64,000 nucleotides of DNA, taken from NCBI GenBank assembly GCA_025738555.1, contig JAOVFP010000002.1, positions 7,254,001 through 7,318,000 on the forward strand, written 5' to 3'. The position numbers and the translations under genes are program-made. The first letter of the stretch is position 1. Every line of letters starts with the position of its first letter. The notes under the pieces were generated by a model that was not told the DNA's origin, ran no database searches, and saw nothing but the letters and a program-made list of their open reading frames with translations. Shown here piece by piece: positions 1 to 11,813 of this stretch. Source of the stretch: Cyathus striatus (Eukaryota; Basidiomycota; Agaricomycetes; Agaricales; Nidulariaceae).

Positions 1-432
1 AGGATGTATTAGTGACAGGTGGTGGGGAGGAGCTTTGAAGATTAGTTCTTGACTGATTATTGCAAAGTCCACTTGTATTTCAGCTCTTTTTCTTGGGTCA
101 ACTTCCAGGCATGGTGGTTAGAAAGATGATTTTTTGGCACCCATTGAGGTGATTCAGGGGCTTATATTTTTGCAGGATCATATCGCAACTGATGAGAGAA
201 TGCTAAAAATGCATTTTCTGTGAATTTTACTATTTTTTATGGCTGAGTGCCAAATTTTTGGGTCAAAAATAAAAAGATCAGAAATCGAAAAATTGGCTCA
301 TGGAATCTTAATTAATACATTGTAACTATGCTATTCCAACAGTTTTTGGAGTTTAAAACTTATTTGTCACAGCTGAAAAATTCACTTAAGTTTGCTCAAA
401 AAATTGGCAGGTTTTGCCTGTCATGGACTGTA
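1..432. other. AT-rich stretch, no gene recognised
   Basis: I see no gene, repeat boundary or RNA here. CpG is almost absent, as in the following 1.4 kb, which suggests old, formerly methylated DNA. Confidence 0.4.
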
Positions 433-797
433 GATGTGTTATGGAGCATGGGAGACATCCAATCTTTTGGTCACATACTACTAGTATTCACATATCTTTA
501 TTGTTGATGTTTATTAACTCACACAATGTGATTCACATCTGTTCTATATCTTTAACTTTGCCTGTCATCATGTTATCAGATTTAGATGCATTCTTTCCTA
601 AAGATTTCACACAAATATCCTGGTTCAAATGAAACCAAAAAATTGACATGTTCTGGTTGCAGCCATGACTTGGTCTTAATGCATGGCACTCATTGTATGC
701 CTTGACCATTTTCCTTCCCCCCTTTCTTTCCTTCTTTACTTTTGTACAATTTCACAGGGCAGGGCCCAATATTATAGCTCATTTCTTATCTCATCAT
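433..797 (+). repeat. Y0: decayed copy of the Y-module upstream region
   Basis: This stretch aligns by eye with 15787-16186 and 38927-39320, the regions just upstream of the two better preserved Y genes. Most substitutions are CG in the other copies against TG or CA here (for example GGTCACGTACTA against GGTCACATACTA). The copy stops at a CATCAT hexamer (792-797) and resumes at 9290. The module therefore once ran straight into the Y0 gene remnant at 9359. Confidence 0.75.
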
Positions 798-1893
798 TAG
801 TGTTTCTAAACCACATGCCTCCCTCTTATTCAGTTCAAGTTCAAGGCTAGACAATTGTCCCATCAATCTGATTCTTATCAGGTGAAGTACATATTATTAT
901 CTTAGAACATGGAATTTATTGTAGATATTCCAGATGCTGCTTTCTTCTAGGGGGATATATGTGCATGTAATATATATATATTATTAAAATTACATGTATG
1001 TATATGTAAATACATCCTACCATAATTATATCTACTAACAATACATCCTACTATCATACCAACCCATATTATCTTGCAACCCCCCTTCATCTCTCATTTC
1101 CTTCTGTTTACAAAACCTCCACCAGCATCCAGCCCATATGGTGTGTACCACCTCATCTAACCTCAACCTGCTGCACCCACTTGCATGTTGATCCTGCTAC
1201 CATAACTACATTATCAGCTTGTCTCCACTACCAACCAGTCAAAACCCTGATAACCATGGTCCACAACCACCCCTACTCACCCTGTACCAACTACCACCTT
1301 CCCAACCCCAGTACTACCACTTTAATGCACTGTAACTATGCATGCTCACACTCATGCTAGTCATAGACACCATTCCCTGATAGCTTGTGGGTGTTACAAC
1401 TAGCCCAGGTGAGGCAGGGAGGGATACACTGCCAGATACTTGGACTTGCAGACTAGCAATCAAATAGGATAGTGAAGAGGCTGAGGGGGTGGAGGGTACA
1501 AGGGAAAAGAGTGTGGTGCTACTTAGTCTTGATGTGTATGAGGAAGGGAGATGAGATGAGAGCAGTTCCATTTAGTGTTGAATCTGCCACACGCATAGTA
1601 GGCTTTCATTCTGTTTCTGTCATTGAATGAGAAGAAAGCTGAGAACATGTGAATATGAACACATAGCTTAAATGATTTGTCAGGGTGGAGTGTGTCTTGA
1701 AGTCAGAGAGCAGCAATGCATGGTGGTGGAGAAAGAGAAAGAGCACAATGTGACCCCTAGGAAACTGGGGTTTGTTGATTGGTCTCGAGTATCACATGGT
1801 ATTGTTTGTTATTGTTTAATTGGTCCATGGGCGAAGGCATGCCATGCAATGGGAGCTTAGAGGGGACTGAAGGAAGGAGAAACAAGATGTTCA

Positions 1894-2502
1894 TGTCACG
1901 TCCTGTTCTTTTCCACTAGGGACAAGAACCTCAGAGTAGATAGTCTAATAGCGGAGTAACTTGTAGAACATTAGTAGGGTGTGTGGAGATGATGAACAAG
2001 TACGGGAGTAGTGGAACGTTGGCTTCAACTTGTGTGTTGCACCCCTTGGACTTCCAGTTCCGTATTTAGAACAAAGCGGAGTAAGTGGCAAAATAGCGGA
2101 GTTGGCTCAAGGCCCAAGTGAGAGAAGGGTGTAAATGTAGTTGATTTGAAACTGAAGTCTATCTACATTACAGGAGTAATTTATATAGTAAACTACTTTG
2201 TCCGAATGTGTACGGAGTAATGCCCATGGGTATGTGGCATCCTAGGGATAAGTAAACTCCATGAAATGTAGAACATGGTAAACTAGTAGTACGCCTCTAG
2301 ATTATAGTCATAGGAGAAATGGCCGCGGCCGGAGAACGAGGTAGTAATATTAAAGGGAAGGAACAAGTAAACAGTTACAAGTAAACATTAGTAAGGAAGA
2401 GTTCAATATATAACAAGTATACATAGTCCGGAGGAAACATACTAAAAGTGGAGTAAACTCAGAGTTGACTCCAATGGTACAGGGATTGTCACGGATATGA
2501 CA
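1894..2502 (-). repeat. 3' LTR of element 1
   Basis: The 609-bp LTR differs from its partner at 8269-8877 at about 12 positions by my count, all transitions. About 10 of these fall at a CpG in one of the two copies. Confidence 0.93.
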
Positions 2503-2513
2503 GTATCCTCCCA
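2503..2513 (-). other. Polypurine tract of element 1
   Basis: Read on the minus strand, GGGAGGA (2506-2512) lies three bases before the 3' LTR. This is the expected place for plus-strand priming of the cDNA. Confidence 0.6.
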
Positions 2514-2832
2514 TTAAGGCCGAGCCTTCGAGGCCTTTGAGACGAATAGGAATAGTTATGCTTATTTAGCAGTGAAAAAACTCCGGAGATTGCTGAGGGC
2601 AATGCCAGAGGTGGAGTAAATGATACTGTGGCGGAGATAATGAGTCTGGGAGTGAAAATGAAGATAGAAATGAAAATCAAGCTGGAGGAAAATGTGCATA
2701 GACAGGAGAAAATGTTTTGTAGGTTTTGGACTTTGAATTGTTTTTTGGTGTATGTGTGCACTGAGTGCACTAGGGATTGAAACTAAGAAAAAGAGTGAAA
2801 GCGGAGTAAAATGAGTAAAAGCAGAGAAAAGT

Positions 2833-5800
2833 CTAAGTGGTGTCTGGATTGGGCTTATCAGGATATTTTGAATGGAACTCCTGAATAAGTTCAAAAGCAT
2901 GGTCTAGCTCCGTTGCAGCTAGCCAAGTTAACTCTTCGTCCGTGCCCTCGTATCCAGACCAGCAGACTAGATACCGGAGTTTGCATTTGCAACAACAATC
3001 TAACTTGGAGTCACAGATTTCGCTGACTTCGTACTCGATGTCGCCATTAAGTTCCACCGGAGGAGGCGGAGGTATTTCACGTTCAGGGAAAGGATTTTCT
3101 GTGGCTGGCTCGAGCATAGAGACGTGGAAGACTGGATGAACTGAGCGAAAGTTGGTGGGGAGGCGTAAGGTGCGGGAGTGGGATCCAGTCTCGGCAATAA
3201 TCTCGTATGGACCATAATACTTTTCAGCAAACTTTTTTGCTGGACGAGTAGATTTAAAGAACTTAGCGCGGACAAAAGCCTTTGTTCCAACCTTGAACTC
3301 CGGAGCTGGCAACCGACGGTTGTCTGCTCCGACTTGATAATGCTTTTGAGCAAGTGCTATTTCGATTTTGAGGAGTTCGTGAAGTTCTTGGAGGTCAACG
3401 GCAAATTCCCGTGCTTTAGCTGCAGTAACATCTCGTTCCAGATGAACTGTTATTGCTGGGTGATAACCCTTGTTGGCGAAGAAGGGGGTTGTATTAGTGG
3501 TCGAGCTCGGAGTATTATTATACGCGAACTCAGCGAGAGGAAGTAGAACAGCCCAGTTGTCCTGCTGGTAGTTGCAGTAAATGCGGACATATTGCTCCAG
3601 AACTTGGTTGATACGTTCTGTTTGTCCATCACCCTCTGGGTGATACCCGGAGGTAAAGTGCAAGGTCATGTCGAGGACTTTGCCCAATGAACGGAAGAAA
3701 TGAGAGATGAACTCCAAGCCTCTGTCAGAGGTAACATGCTCTGGAACACCATGTTTAGAAAATATGTGCAAGACAAAGAGCTGAGCGAGTTGGGCGGAGG
3801 TAATGGTGTTATAGCAAGGGATGAATATTGCCTGCTTGCTGAAACGATCTACGACGACCAGAATGGAGTTATACTCTTCTGAACCGGACTTAGGAAGTGT
3901 TTCGATGAAATCCATTGAAATAGAACTCCATGGACGTCCTGGAATTGGGAGTTGCTTCAAAGTGCCATAGGGTCGATGCCTTTGGGGTTTAGATCGCATG
4001 CAAGTGGTACAGGACTTACAGTAGTCCTTGATATAAGTGCAGAGGCCGGGCCAAGTGTATTCACACCTGATGATGGACAAGGTCTTGTTTTGACCGGGGT
4101 GTCCAGTGAGGATGTGATCATGCTTGTACTGGAGAACACAGAGGCGAAGGGAGTTGTCATTGGGAACATAGATACGTTCATCGAGACGGAGTAATTTGTC
4201 CATTCTGACTGACCAATGACCAGTGGGATCTCGGAGATGAATGGCGGCAACAGTGTCAGTAGGTTGAGCGATCAGGATATCATGATGAAGCTGCTCAACA
4301 TCCATAACTATGCTAGCTCCGAGAATCGGTAGGAAGAGAATAGTAGCTCGCAATGAGGTAGTGAGTTGTTCTTGAGTGAAAACTGGCCTAAAGTTATGCA
4401 GATTGACTGTGGCGTAGTCGTTATCCCCCTCTTTAGGATAGACATCCCAGTGTCTAGTTAATGCATCTGGTTTAGCTCCGAGCTTCCCCGGACGAAAACG
4501 TATAACTAGATTGAATTGAGAAAGATACTCCGACCAACGGGCTTGACGACAAGTGAGGATCTTGGTGGTGGAGAAGTATTCCAGGTTCTTGTGATCAGTG
4601 ACCACGTCAATTGGAATACCGGAACCCTCCAAGTAATGTCACCATACTTTGAAAGCTTCAAAGATCGCTAGGAGTTCTTTGTCATGGGTGTCGTAGTTCA
4701 ACTCCGGAGCAGTAAAGGTCCTGGAGTGGAATGCTATAGGGTGGATATCGCCATCGTCAGCGATGATAGAGAGAATAGCTCCGAGTGCATAGTCTGAAGC
4801 ATCAGTCTCTACTATAATCTGTGCATCTGGCACCCAGTGTGTAAGCACTGGAGCAGTACTGAAAGCATCTTTCAGATGATTGAACGCCGCACGGCATGCC
4901 GGAGTAAAGTCCCACTTCAAACCCTTCTGGGTAAGACGTGTTAATGAAACAACAATGTCCGAGTAATCTCGGATGAAACATCGGTAGAAATTGGCAAAGC
5001 CAAGGAAAGATTGAACATCTTTCACTTTTCTAGGCTCAGGCCAATCCTGAATTGTTTGGACTTTGTCCTTAGACATTGTGAGGCCGGACGGAGAAAGAAC
5101 GAAACCAAGGTACTCAACAGACTCTGTGTGGAATTCACACTTATCTGCCTGGGCATAAAGACCATGCTTTCGCAATCGACGCAGGACTTCTTTAACGTGT
5201 CGACGGTGTTCCTCCATGTTATTGGAGTAGATAAGAATATCGTTGAGGTAAACTATTATGCACACATCAAGTAAATCCTTGAAGATGTCATTCATAAAAC
5301 GTTGAAAGGCTGCCGGTGCATTGGTAAGTCCAAACGGCATTACTAGCCATTCAAACGAGCCATAGCGAGTGCGAAAGGCAGTCTTCCATTCATCTCCGTC
5401 GGTGATACGGACAAGATGGTAGGTGTGGCGGAGGTCGATTTTAGAATAAATTCGAGCCTTGCGAGGACTATCAAGGAGGTCAGCAATGAGAGGGAGAGGG
5501 TACCTATCCTTCTTGGAAATGGCATTGAGTCCACGGAAATCGACACAAAGCCGAAGTGAACCATCCTTCTTCCGGACAAAGAGCACTGGTGCTCCATGTG
5601 GAGAACGTGAAGGACGTATGAAGCCAATATGGAGATGTTCGTCAATGAACTCCCATAAAGATCCAAGCTCGGATTGGGAAAGGGAATAGATCGTACCAAC
5701 TGGAGGAGAAGAGCCTTCATCCAGATTGATTTTAAGATCATAAGGACAGTGTGGAGCAAGTGTATCTGCTTGGTTCTTGCTGAAGACGTCAGCAAACTCA

Positions 5801-6645
5801 TGGTAGTCTGAGGGAACATTAGAAAGGTCAATGGTCTCTGTGGCCATAGTGGCAGCAGCAGACACAGAGACTACAGCACCGAGATGTATCCTGAAGGTTT
5901 GAGACCCTTCAAGTTTGCTAGCTCTAAGAAATGCGGCAGCATTGATCATAGAGATGCTCGGAGGAGGACAAGAGTCTTGTGGAGAAGATGAGGTCTCATC
6001 TGGTGAAGCAGGTGGCAACGAAGGAGTATCCTTCGGAGCAGGGGTCGACGAAAGCGGAGATGATTCCTCTGTAACAGTAGTTTGGAAGCGAAGTATGCGT
6101 CTCTGTACCCAGTCAATCAACGGATTGTATTGGGAGAGCCAGTTAAATCCTAGAACCACGGAACAAGAAGAATCAAGCAGAGTCACATAAAGTGCAAGGG
6201 AGATGCATTCACCAGATGGAAACATTACAGGCAAAGTAGTACTTTCTGTAAGAGTAGAGTTTGTGGTGCCGTCAAACAGTCGTAATGCTATCGGGGTTAT
6301 AGGAGTGGTAGGTAGGTGATTTCTCTGGACGAAGAATGAGTCAATGAAACAGTGAGTAGAGCCGGAGTCAATAAGGGCAGCATAGGTAAGTAAAATGTTC
6401 GGTGTTATAGGAGATGGAGAGGAGAGCGGTATATGTACAGCCTGAGGGTCAGAAAGAGTGGACACGTTAAGTCTTACCTCCATGAGAGCACAAGGGAGAG
6501 GAACGCGGCCCTCGACTTGTGCAGAGTTACAAGGACCGCGCTCTATTTTTTTGAACTCCCTGTAGTGGGGCTCACCGGGGCAGATGCCTCGGAGGAAATA
6601 GCAGCAGCGCGTGCTCTTGCAGCCGTGGATGTAGCCTTGTGGCAA
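2833..6645 (-). pseudogene. pol: pol polyprotein of element 1 (PR-RT-RNaseH-IN-chromodomain), one nonsense codon
   Basis: The frame is open from 6645 to a TGA at 4639-4641 and then continues in the same frame to 2833. Translation enters through the -1 shift at 6546-6552. The protease has LIDSGSTHCF around residue 92. RT motifs run from about residue 300 to 480 and include the FGLTNAPAAFQ block. The catalytic YxDD box reads YLND, with the first aspartate replaced by asparagine. RNase H spans the nonsense codon. The second part has the integrase HHCC finger, a core with D, D and E (GQTERIN), and a chromodomain at about 2857-3045 (YLVCWSGYEGTDEELTW). The TGA sits where aligned family members have arginine, and CGA to TGA is a CpG transition. 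The Asp-to-Asn change is also CTCGAC to CTCAAC. Confidence 0.93.
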
Positions 6646-8216
6646 TCCTTAGCCATGTGTCCAGCTTTAGCACAAAACAAGCAGAGCTTGTTGTCCAAAC
6701 GACGTTTGCGCTCCTCCGGAGTTAACTTACCATCAGGTCCTAATTTACCTGTTAAGTCCGGACCTTGAGAGGTAGGACGGCGTGGTTGGGCTGTAGACCC
6801 GGAGGAAGTGCTCGGAGTAGGTACTGATGCAGTGTTAGAGGTGGAGGCAGCAGGCTCTGCAGGAGTGTTTCCCTGGTTCCTATTGTTGGAAGCCGGAGGA
6901 AGAGTCTTGGAAGGTGCAGCAGCAACCTTGTGACGTCTCTCCTCAATGGCACGCTCAGTACTGTGCTCCCAGTGGCGCTGATCGAAACCCTGGGCCAAAG
7001 CCTTCATAGGCTGAAGGGATTCAGGACAAGGAATCTCCCTGCTGGAGATTTTGTCCTTAATGCGTGGACATAACCCATAGTAGTATTGTGAGGTGAGGGA
7101 TGGGTCGTCCCAATTCAACAAGGTAGCATACTTGTTGAAATCGATTTCGTACGAAGTGATGCGATGGTTGTTTTCCATCTTCAGTGCACGGATCTCCAGT
7201 TCAGCCTCTGCTCGGGGGTTAGTTTGTCCGAAGTGAGTCCGGAGCAAACTAATGAAAAAGAGCCAATCATCCATCCAGCACTCATAAACATCCTCATCAA
7301 GATGTGAACTGAACAAAGCCCCTGCAGATCCCCGGAGAAAAGTTAACATATAGTCAACTTTCGCCTGGTCACTGTTGTAAAGGTGGGGGTTGTTCCGGAA
7401 ATTTAGGCGGCGCTGAGTTAGGAATGCATCCAGCTTATCGGTGCTAGAGCCATCGAAGATGTCAGGTGCTTTGACTTTCTTGTCACGTGGTGCAGGAGTA
7501 GGAGGTGGCCGATCCATAATGCGCTCGACTATAGTAGTCAGAGCACCAACCACATCTTCTCCGTCGTAATGACGTCGACGAGGGTGGTAGGAGGATGAGA
7601 GAGAGGAGTGAGAGGAGCCATGAGATGAAGGACCAGAGCCTCCTGGTCTGCCAGGCCCACCAGGAGGAGTTCCTCCATGGCCTGCAGAATCTCCGTGATC
7701 AGAGGGAGGAACTTCATACTCAATGTCACCAAACTGAGAATTACCATCAGAGGGCTCATGGTTGGAGCTGTCCTCAGATGATTCATAACCATTGTCCCCA
7801 TTGCCATTATCTCCGGGTGGAGGTGGTGGCGGAGTACTCCCAGCACCTGAAGGTATAGGTGCTTTAGGGGGTGCTAGACCCAGAGTTGGAGCTCGCGGGT
7901 CGGAGTCAATGGTAGCATGTGGAATGAGTGTTGGGTCAAATGGAAAAACAAGCGGCATGGGTCAGGCATTGCTGACATACTCGAATGCTGGTTGAAGCAC
8001 CCATTGAGCATGTCCGGCCAAGACAGGAATTCTCAAGACCAATGCACTGGCCGACTCTGGAACAGGAGAACAAGAAACAGAAAGAGGTCGCAGGACAGTA
8101 GTCGTATGTTGAGTAGCAGATTGCTGAGAAGCCAAACGATTACTGCGTCGGGCATGCAGCGGGATTGTTTGCTGCTGGTGGCTGTGTTGATGAGCAGTCT
8201 CGGTACGAGTAGCCAT
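6543..8216 (-). pseudogene. gag: gag of element 1, one nonsense codon
   Basis: The best start is the ATG at 8216, about 40 bases after the PBS. The frame meets a TGA at 7962-7964 and continues in the same frame to a TAG at 6543-6545. The retrotransposon-gag domain lies in the middle (around KLDAFLTQRR and NPRAEAELEIRAL), followed by a Ser/Pro-rich linker and a CCHC zinc knuckle, CLFCAKAGHMAKDC. An ATG at 7958 just after the TGA could give a shorter product, but the upstream part reads as coding in the same frame. Confidence 0.85.
6546..6552 (-). promoter_or_regulatory. -1 ribosomal frameshift site, A AAA AAA TAG
   Basis: On the minus strand, seven consecutive A directly precede the gag stop TAG. 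In the gag frame they read A AAA AAA, a canonical X XXY YYZ slippery heptamer. Slipping back one base enters the pol frame, which is open here and lies at -1 relative to gag. Confidence 0.75.
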
Positions 8217-8256
8217 CGGAGAAAAGACAAAAATGCGGAGAAGATCCAAGGGAGTG

Positions 8257-8266
8257 AGTTTCAAAT
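8257..8266 (-). other. Putative self-priming primer-binding site of element 1
   Basis: Read on the minus strand, the ten bases ATTTGAAACT begin two bases after the 5' LTR. They do not look like a tRNA 3' end (no TGG). They are perfectly complementary to AGTTTCAAAT inside the same LTR (8519-8528). Tf1-type chromoviruses prime by pairing the PBS with the 5' end of their own RNA, so 8528 would mark the transcript start. Confidence 0.65.
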
Positions 8267-8268
8267 AC

Positions 8269-8877
8269 TGTCACGTCCCGTTCTTTTCCACTAGGGACAA
8301 GAACCTCGGAGTAGATAGTCTAATAGCGGAGTAACTTGTAGAACGTTAGTAGGGTGTGTGGAGATGATGAACAAGTATGGGAGTAGTGGAACGTTGGCTT
8401 CAACTTGTGTGTTGCGCCCCTTGGACTTCCAGTTCCGTATTTAGAACAAAGCGGAGTAAGTGGCAAAATAGCGGAGTTGGCTCAAGGCCCAAGTGAGAGA
8501 AGGGTGCAAATGTAGTTGATTTGAAACTGAAGTCTATCTACATTACAGGAGTAATTTATATAGTAAACTACTTTGTCCGAATGTGTACGGAGTAATGCCC
8601 ATGGGTATGTGGCATCCTAGGGATAAGTAAACTCCATGAAATGTAGAACATGGTAAACTAGTAGTACGCCTCTAGATTATAGTCATAGGAGAAATGGCCA
8701 TGGCCGGAGAACGAGGTAGTAATATTAAAGGGAAGGAACAAGTAAACAGTTACAAGTAAACATTAGTAAGGAAGAGTTCGATATATAACAAGTATACATA
8801 GTCCGGAGGAAACGTACTAAAAGTGGAGTAAACCCAGAGTTGACTCCAATGGTACAGGGATTGTCACAGATATGACA
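8269..8877 (-). repeat. 5' LTR of element 1
   Basis: 609 bp, TG..CA, same length as the partner. It keeps CpG at several positions where the other LTR has TpG or CpA, and the reverse also occurs, as expected from independent CpG decay after insertion. Confidence 0.93.
8519..8562 (-). promoter_or_regulatory. LTR promoter of element 1: TATA box and predicted transcript start
   Basis: On the minus strand TATATAAA (8562-8555) lies about 27 bases upstream of the self-complementary decamer whose first base is 8528. That is the normal TATA-to-start distance and supports 8528 as the start of R. The same layout exists in the 3' LTR. Confidence 0.6.
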
Positions 8878-9289
8878 GTTCAGCCATATGCTATATGTAT
8901 CTATAAGAATAGATATGTGCTCACATGATTTTCTACTTGCTTGCTACCAGATATTGGAATTTGGAGAGATTTGTCTTGACTCTCAGTAAGTATAGTCAAG
9001 CACTATAATAAGTCTTATTTAAGCCTGGATATCACTATTTTACTACTATACCCATGTTATCTATTATTTTCCATTCATACTGGATAGTCTAACTTGTTAT
9101 TTGTGCTTTTTGATTTTTATAATAAATAACTAACAATTTCCTGTCACTATTCTCACACTCCCACTTAGTTCCCACGCAAGATTGGATGATTATGTAAGCT
9201 AATGTGAATGGTTGTGGCAGTCTATCACAATGTTTGGTCGCCTAACAAAGAAGATGAAGAAGCGAGGCATGCAGTTCCGGTACATGCTA

Positions 9290-10052
9290 CATCATACAAT
9301 TTTACTTTGCTTCTTTTAGTTCTATTTCTACTACTAATACTTTAGGACATTATCCAAATTGCACACAATGCTCACACTCATTTTCCTCTTTTTATTAAAC
9401 ACATTTCTTCAGCTTGTCGACACCTCGCCGCTTAATATTCCTACTGGGAACTATTCCTCACCCATCCAGTTACTAGGCAAGAGCTCTACTCCCATCCCAG
9501 AATTATGCATCCTTGATCATGTCAAAGGTCTCACTGCATGCTCTCTTGGGCATTATTTACAGCTGTCTCTCAATCATTGGTCTAATACTGTATCAATCAA
9601 ATCAATTTGTCACCCCTCTGAGTGCGTGACATGCCAATCCATCAAATCAGTTCATCACTTTGGTAGATCCTGTGTGACGCACTAAAATTTTTTGTCACTT
9701 TCACTACTTGAACTAGCAAAGGAAAATTTTTTAGGTCAATTTAAGCCCAAATGGCAAGTTTAACCACTGCAAGAAAAAAATTTGAACCTGCAACTTTGCG
9801 TGACCATTTGAAACCTTCGTCATTTTTGAACGTGACGCGTGACAAGCACTGAATTTCGTCTCGTCAAAAGGGTGCGTGACGCGTGACAGACGAATTGATT
9901 TGATTATAACAGTAACCTGGGTAATTGTACATACAAATGTACCTGCTGAAGGCGAAGGAGAGTGGAAATTAAAATGAAATCATTAGACTGAAAACAATGT
10001 ACTGGGTTTTTATGGCCCCCGAGCTGATTACAGCATGGGCTAATCGGCAACA
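9290..10052 (+). pseudogene. Y0: truncated multi-pass membrane protein gene, first exon only
   Basis: The remnant matches the upstream region and first exon of Y1 (16190-16615) and Y2. It starts at ATG 9359 with a signal peptide (MLTLIFLFLLNTFLQLVDT), followed by the conserved PTGNYSSPIQL segment. A 325-bp MITE (9588-9912) interrupts the frame before the first membrane segment. Homology resumes at 9913 with the TMYWVFMAPELITAWANRQ region and stops at 10052, so the second exon is missing. This copy cannot encode the family protein. Confidence 0.8.
9588..9912. mobile_element. 325-bp MITE with TA target duplication
   Basis: Y1 and Y2 provide the empty site. The insert starts CTGTATCAATCAAATCAATT, ends in its imperfect inverse (AATTGATTTGATTATAACAG), and is flanked by TA on both sides. 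This fits a Tc1/mariner-type non-autonomous element. The interior repeats GTGACGCGTGAC-like motifs. Confidence 0.85.
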
Positions 10053-11290
10053 TTGATTGATGCTTTGTCAGCACTGAGCGGACTGCCTCCTTGTTCTTGT
10101 CAATGTGCTCGTCTCGTCCGGGTCACCTTCTTGCATGTCTTCAACATTCTAATTCCAATTTTATCTTCCAGTTACAGGGAACCGGAACCACGGACATTGA
10201 CAACTTGGTTTATGACTGTTGACGTTGAGCGTTAAATCTTCAGACTGAGGTGTGTCACTGTTATTGTCGACGTGGCTAATTTTATCGCACAGGTACTAAC
10301 CAAAACGTTGGTATCGTCCTATAACTTTTAAGCTTATACATTTTCTGATCAATTATCATACACAAGCTTTACGAAGTCTCCGCATTCTCCACATCGATGT
10401 GAAGACAAGTGGCTAGTAGCGACTCATGCATGCGGCAGGCTTAATATCGATGCCCCAGTAGCTCCTACGAAGAAATCTACAACATAGGAAAGACAACGAA
10501 AGGCGGGGCTATGATATGAGGTGTGGGATAAGTTAAACAGGTATGTTCGGTCACTCTGGCAATATTTTGGCTCTCTTTCGAGATCTCTGATAGGATATGC
10601 TGCAAATCACGGCTACCAGTCCTACCTTCGACTTCCAGGGTTCATGAGATCTCAGTATACGATACCCTTCAGTTTCTCCATTCCTTTCCCGAATCGAGAA
10701 ATAAGCCTACGCCGCTGAGACATCGACTGCTGCGTCATCAGATATTTACTACTCGTGTTCACTACACGTTGCATCTCACACAGATTAATGTGGCTGGGCT
10801 GTGAGGTAAACGTAGCTTAAAATACTGGCCATAACTCCCGCTTGGGTGAGTTTACTCTCTTCCTTCGCTCTCTTTTGTATGCCCTGGTGGGAACACCTAT
10901 TTTCATTGACATTACGCTTGCATATGTCCTACGTTCACTCTCGAAGTTCCTCTGACAGGTATTTCGCTCATTTAGTACACGCGCTCCAACCTCATTAATA
11001 CAGGCTCTCGTCGCGTGGCTTGTAAGAGGGTGCAGTCGTGGTAGAATTATATTATAATTATGATCATAAAGCCTTATTACCATCGCCCCTCTGGATCCCC
11101 GTTCTTGAATAGTGAGTGCCTTCGCATGCTGTTTATCCAATCTCTACATGTCGTACCTAACCCACAGGCTCCTCTGCACACCACCCCCTCCAATTTAACA
11201 TCCCGTTCCCAGTTCACAACGCAAAATACGTTTAGCGTCGCATGATTACGAGTAATGAGAGGGAGACCCGACGGTGGTAGCAGACACGGA
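10053..11290. other. Intergenic stretch between Y0 and X1, nothing recognised
   Basis: Homology to the Y module ends at 10052. Short open frames here (for example 10521-10718) have no recognisable domain and no copy elsewhere in the window. Confidence 0.35.
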
Positions 11291-11813
11291 GTCTTTGTGG
11301 CGTGAATGTATAAATATTATTACATTTATCATAATTTTACAGCCCAAGACTCTAACAATGGGTAGTGCGAAAATCACAGGTCGAAATGGGATTGTGATAT
11401 TATTAACCTCTGTAATCTTAGGTAAACGTGTCAAGGTTGTGTCTTAGACAGTGGGAAATGTACATGGCATGAACACAGCCTCCACTTTAACTGCACATTC
11501 CATTCCTGAAACCCACTGCACTGGACCTACAGTCATCGCGATCATATCACGAACACTCGCAACAAATATCTGAATGTTCGACGCTGCAAAGAACTTCGTC
11601 ATTCAACACGGGGTGTTTATAGAAGTTAGAGATAACGCCAGGCTGTGTATGTAAAGTTTCCATAGTGGATATTCGCTCACAGTGCTAGCAACTCTTATCT
11701 AGACGCCAGTAAACTCTGCAAGCACCCTAGGTTCAAGACCTCGAATGGTCCTCTTGACGCTCGGTTTTCAAAGGTAGCCCAAACTACTCTCACTAATGAT
11801 ATCTTTCTTACAA
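11291..11813 (+). repeat. X1 upstream region (duplicated at 26880-27257 and 29013-29230)
   Basis: This stretch precedes the X1 gene and aligns with the X2 upstream region, where it is split by the TIR element 27261-29012. CpG sites kept here are often TG or CA in X2 up to the insertion. It holds no clear gene and may contain the X promoter. Confidence 0.6.

Larger units (their letters stand above)
1894..8877 (-). mobile_element. Complete Ty3/Gypsy chromovirus retrotransposon (element 1)
   Basis: The element has two 609-bp LTRs in direct orientation, each TG..CA bounded, and an exact 5-bp target duplication GTTCA (1889-1893 and 8878-8882). On the minus strand the order is 5' LTR, self-priming-type PBS, gag with a zinc knuckle, protease, reverse transcriptase, RNase H, integrase, chromodomain, polypurine tract, 3' LTR. 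This order and the chromodomain place it among chromoviruses of the Tf1/sushi type. Both gag and pol carry a premature TGA and the RT active site is altered, so this copy cannot move by itself. Confidence 0.95.
798..9289. mobile_element. Outer insertion block of unidentified type in Y0
   Basis: Y1 and Y2 give the empty site: there the sequence ending CTCATCAT continues directly into ACAATTTTACT. In Y0 these are separated by about 8.5 kb and CATCAT is present on both sides (792-797 and 9290-9295), so a 6-bp target duplication is possible. The block begins TAGTG and ends CTA. The LTR element 1894-8877 is nested inside it, leaving 798-1893 and 8883-9289 as the two halves of the outer insert. I see no transposase in either half; both are CpG-poor. 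Confidence 0.4.

Noticed and set aside
10053..10235. 60-codon frame after the Y0 remnant
   Set aside because: It begins exactly where homology ends; no domain or splice structure found.
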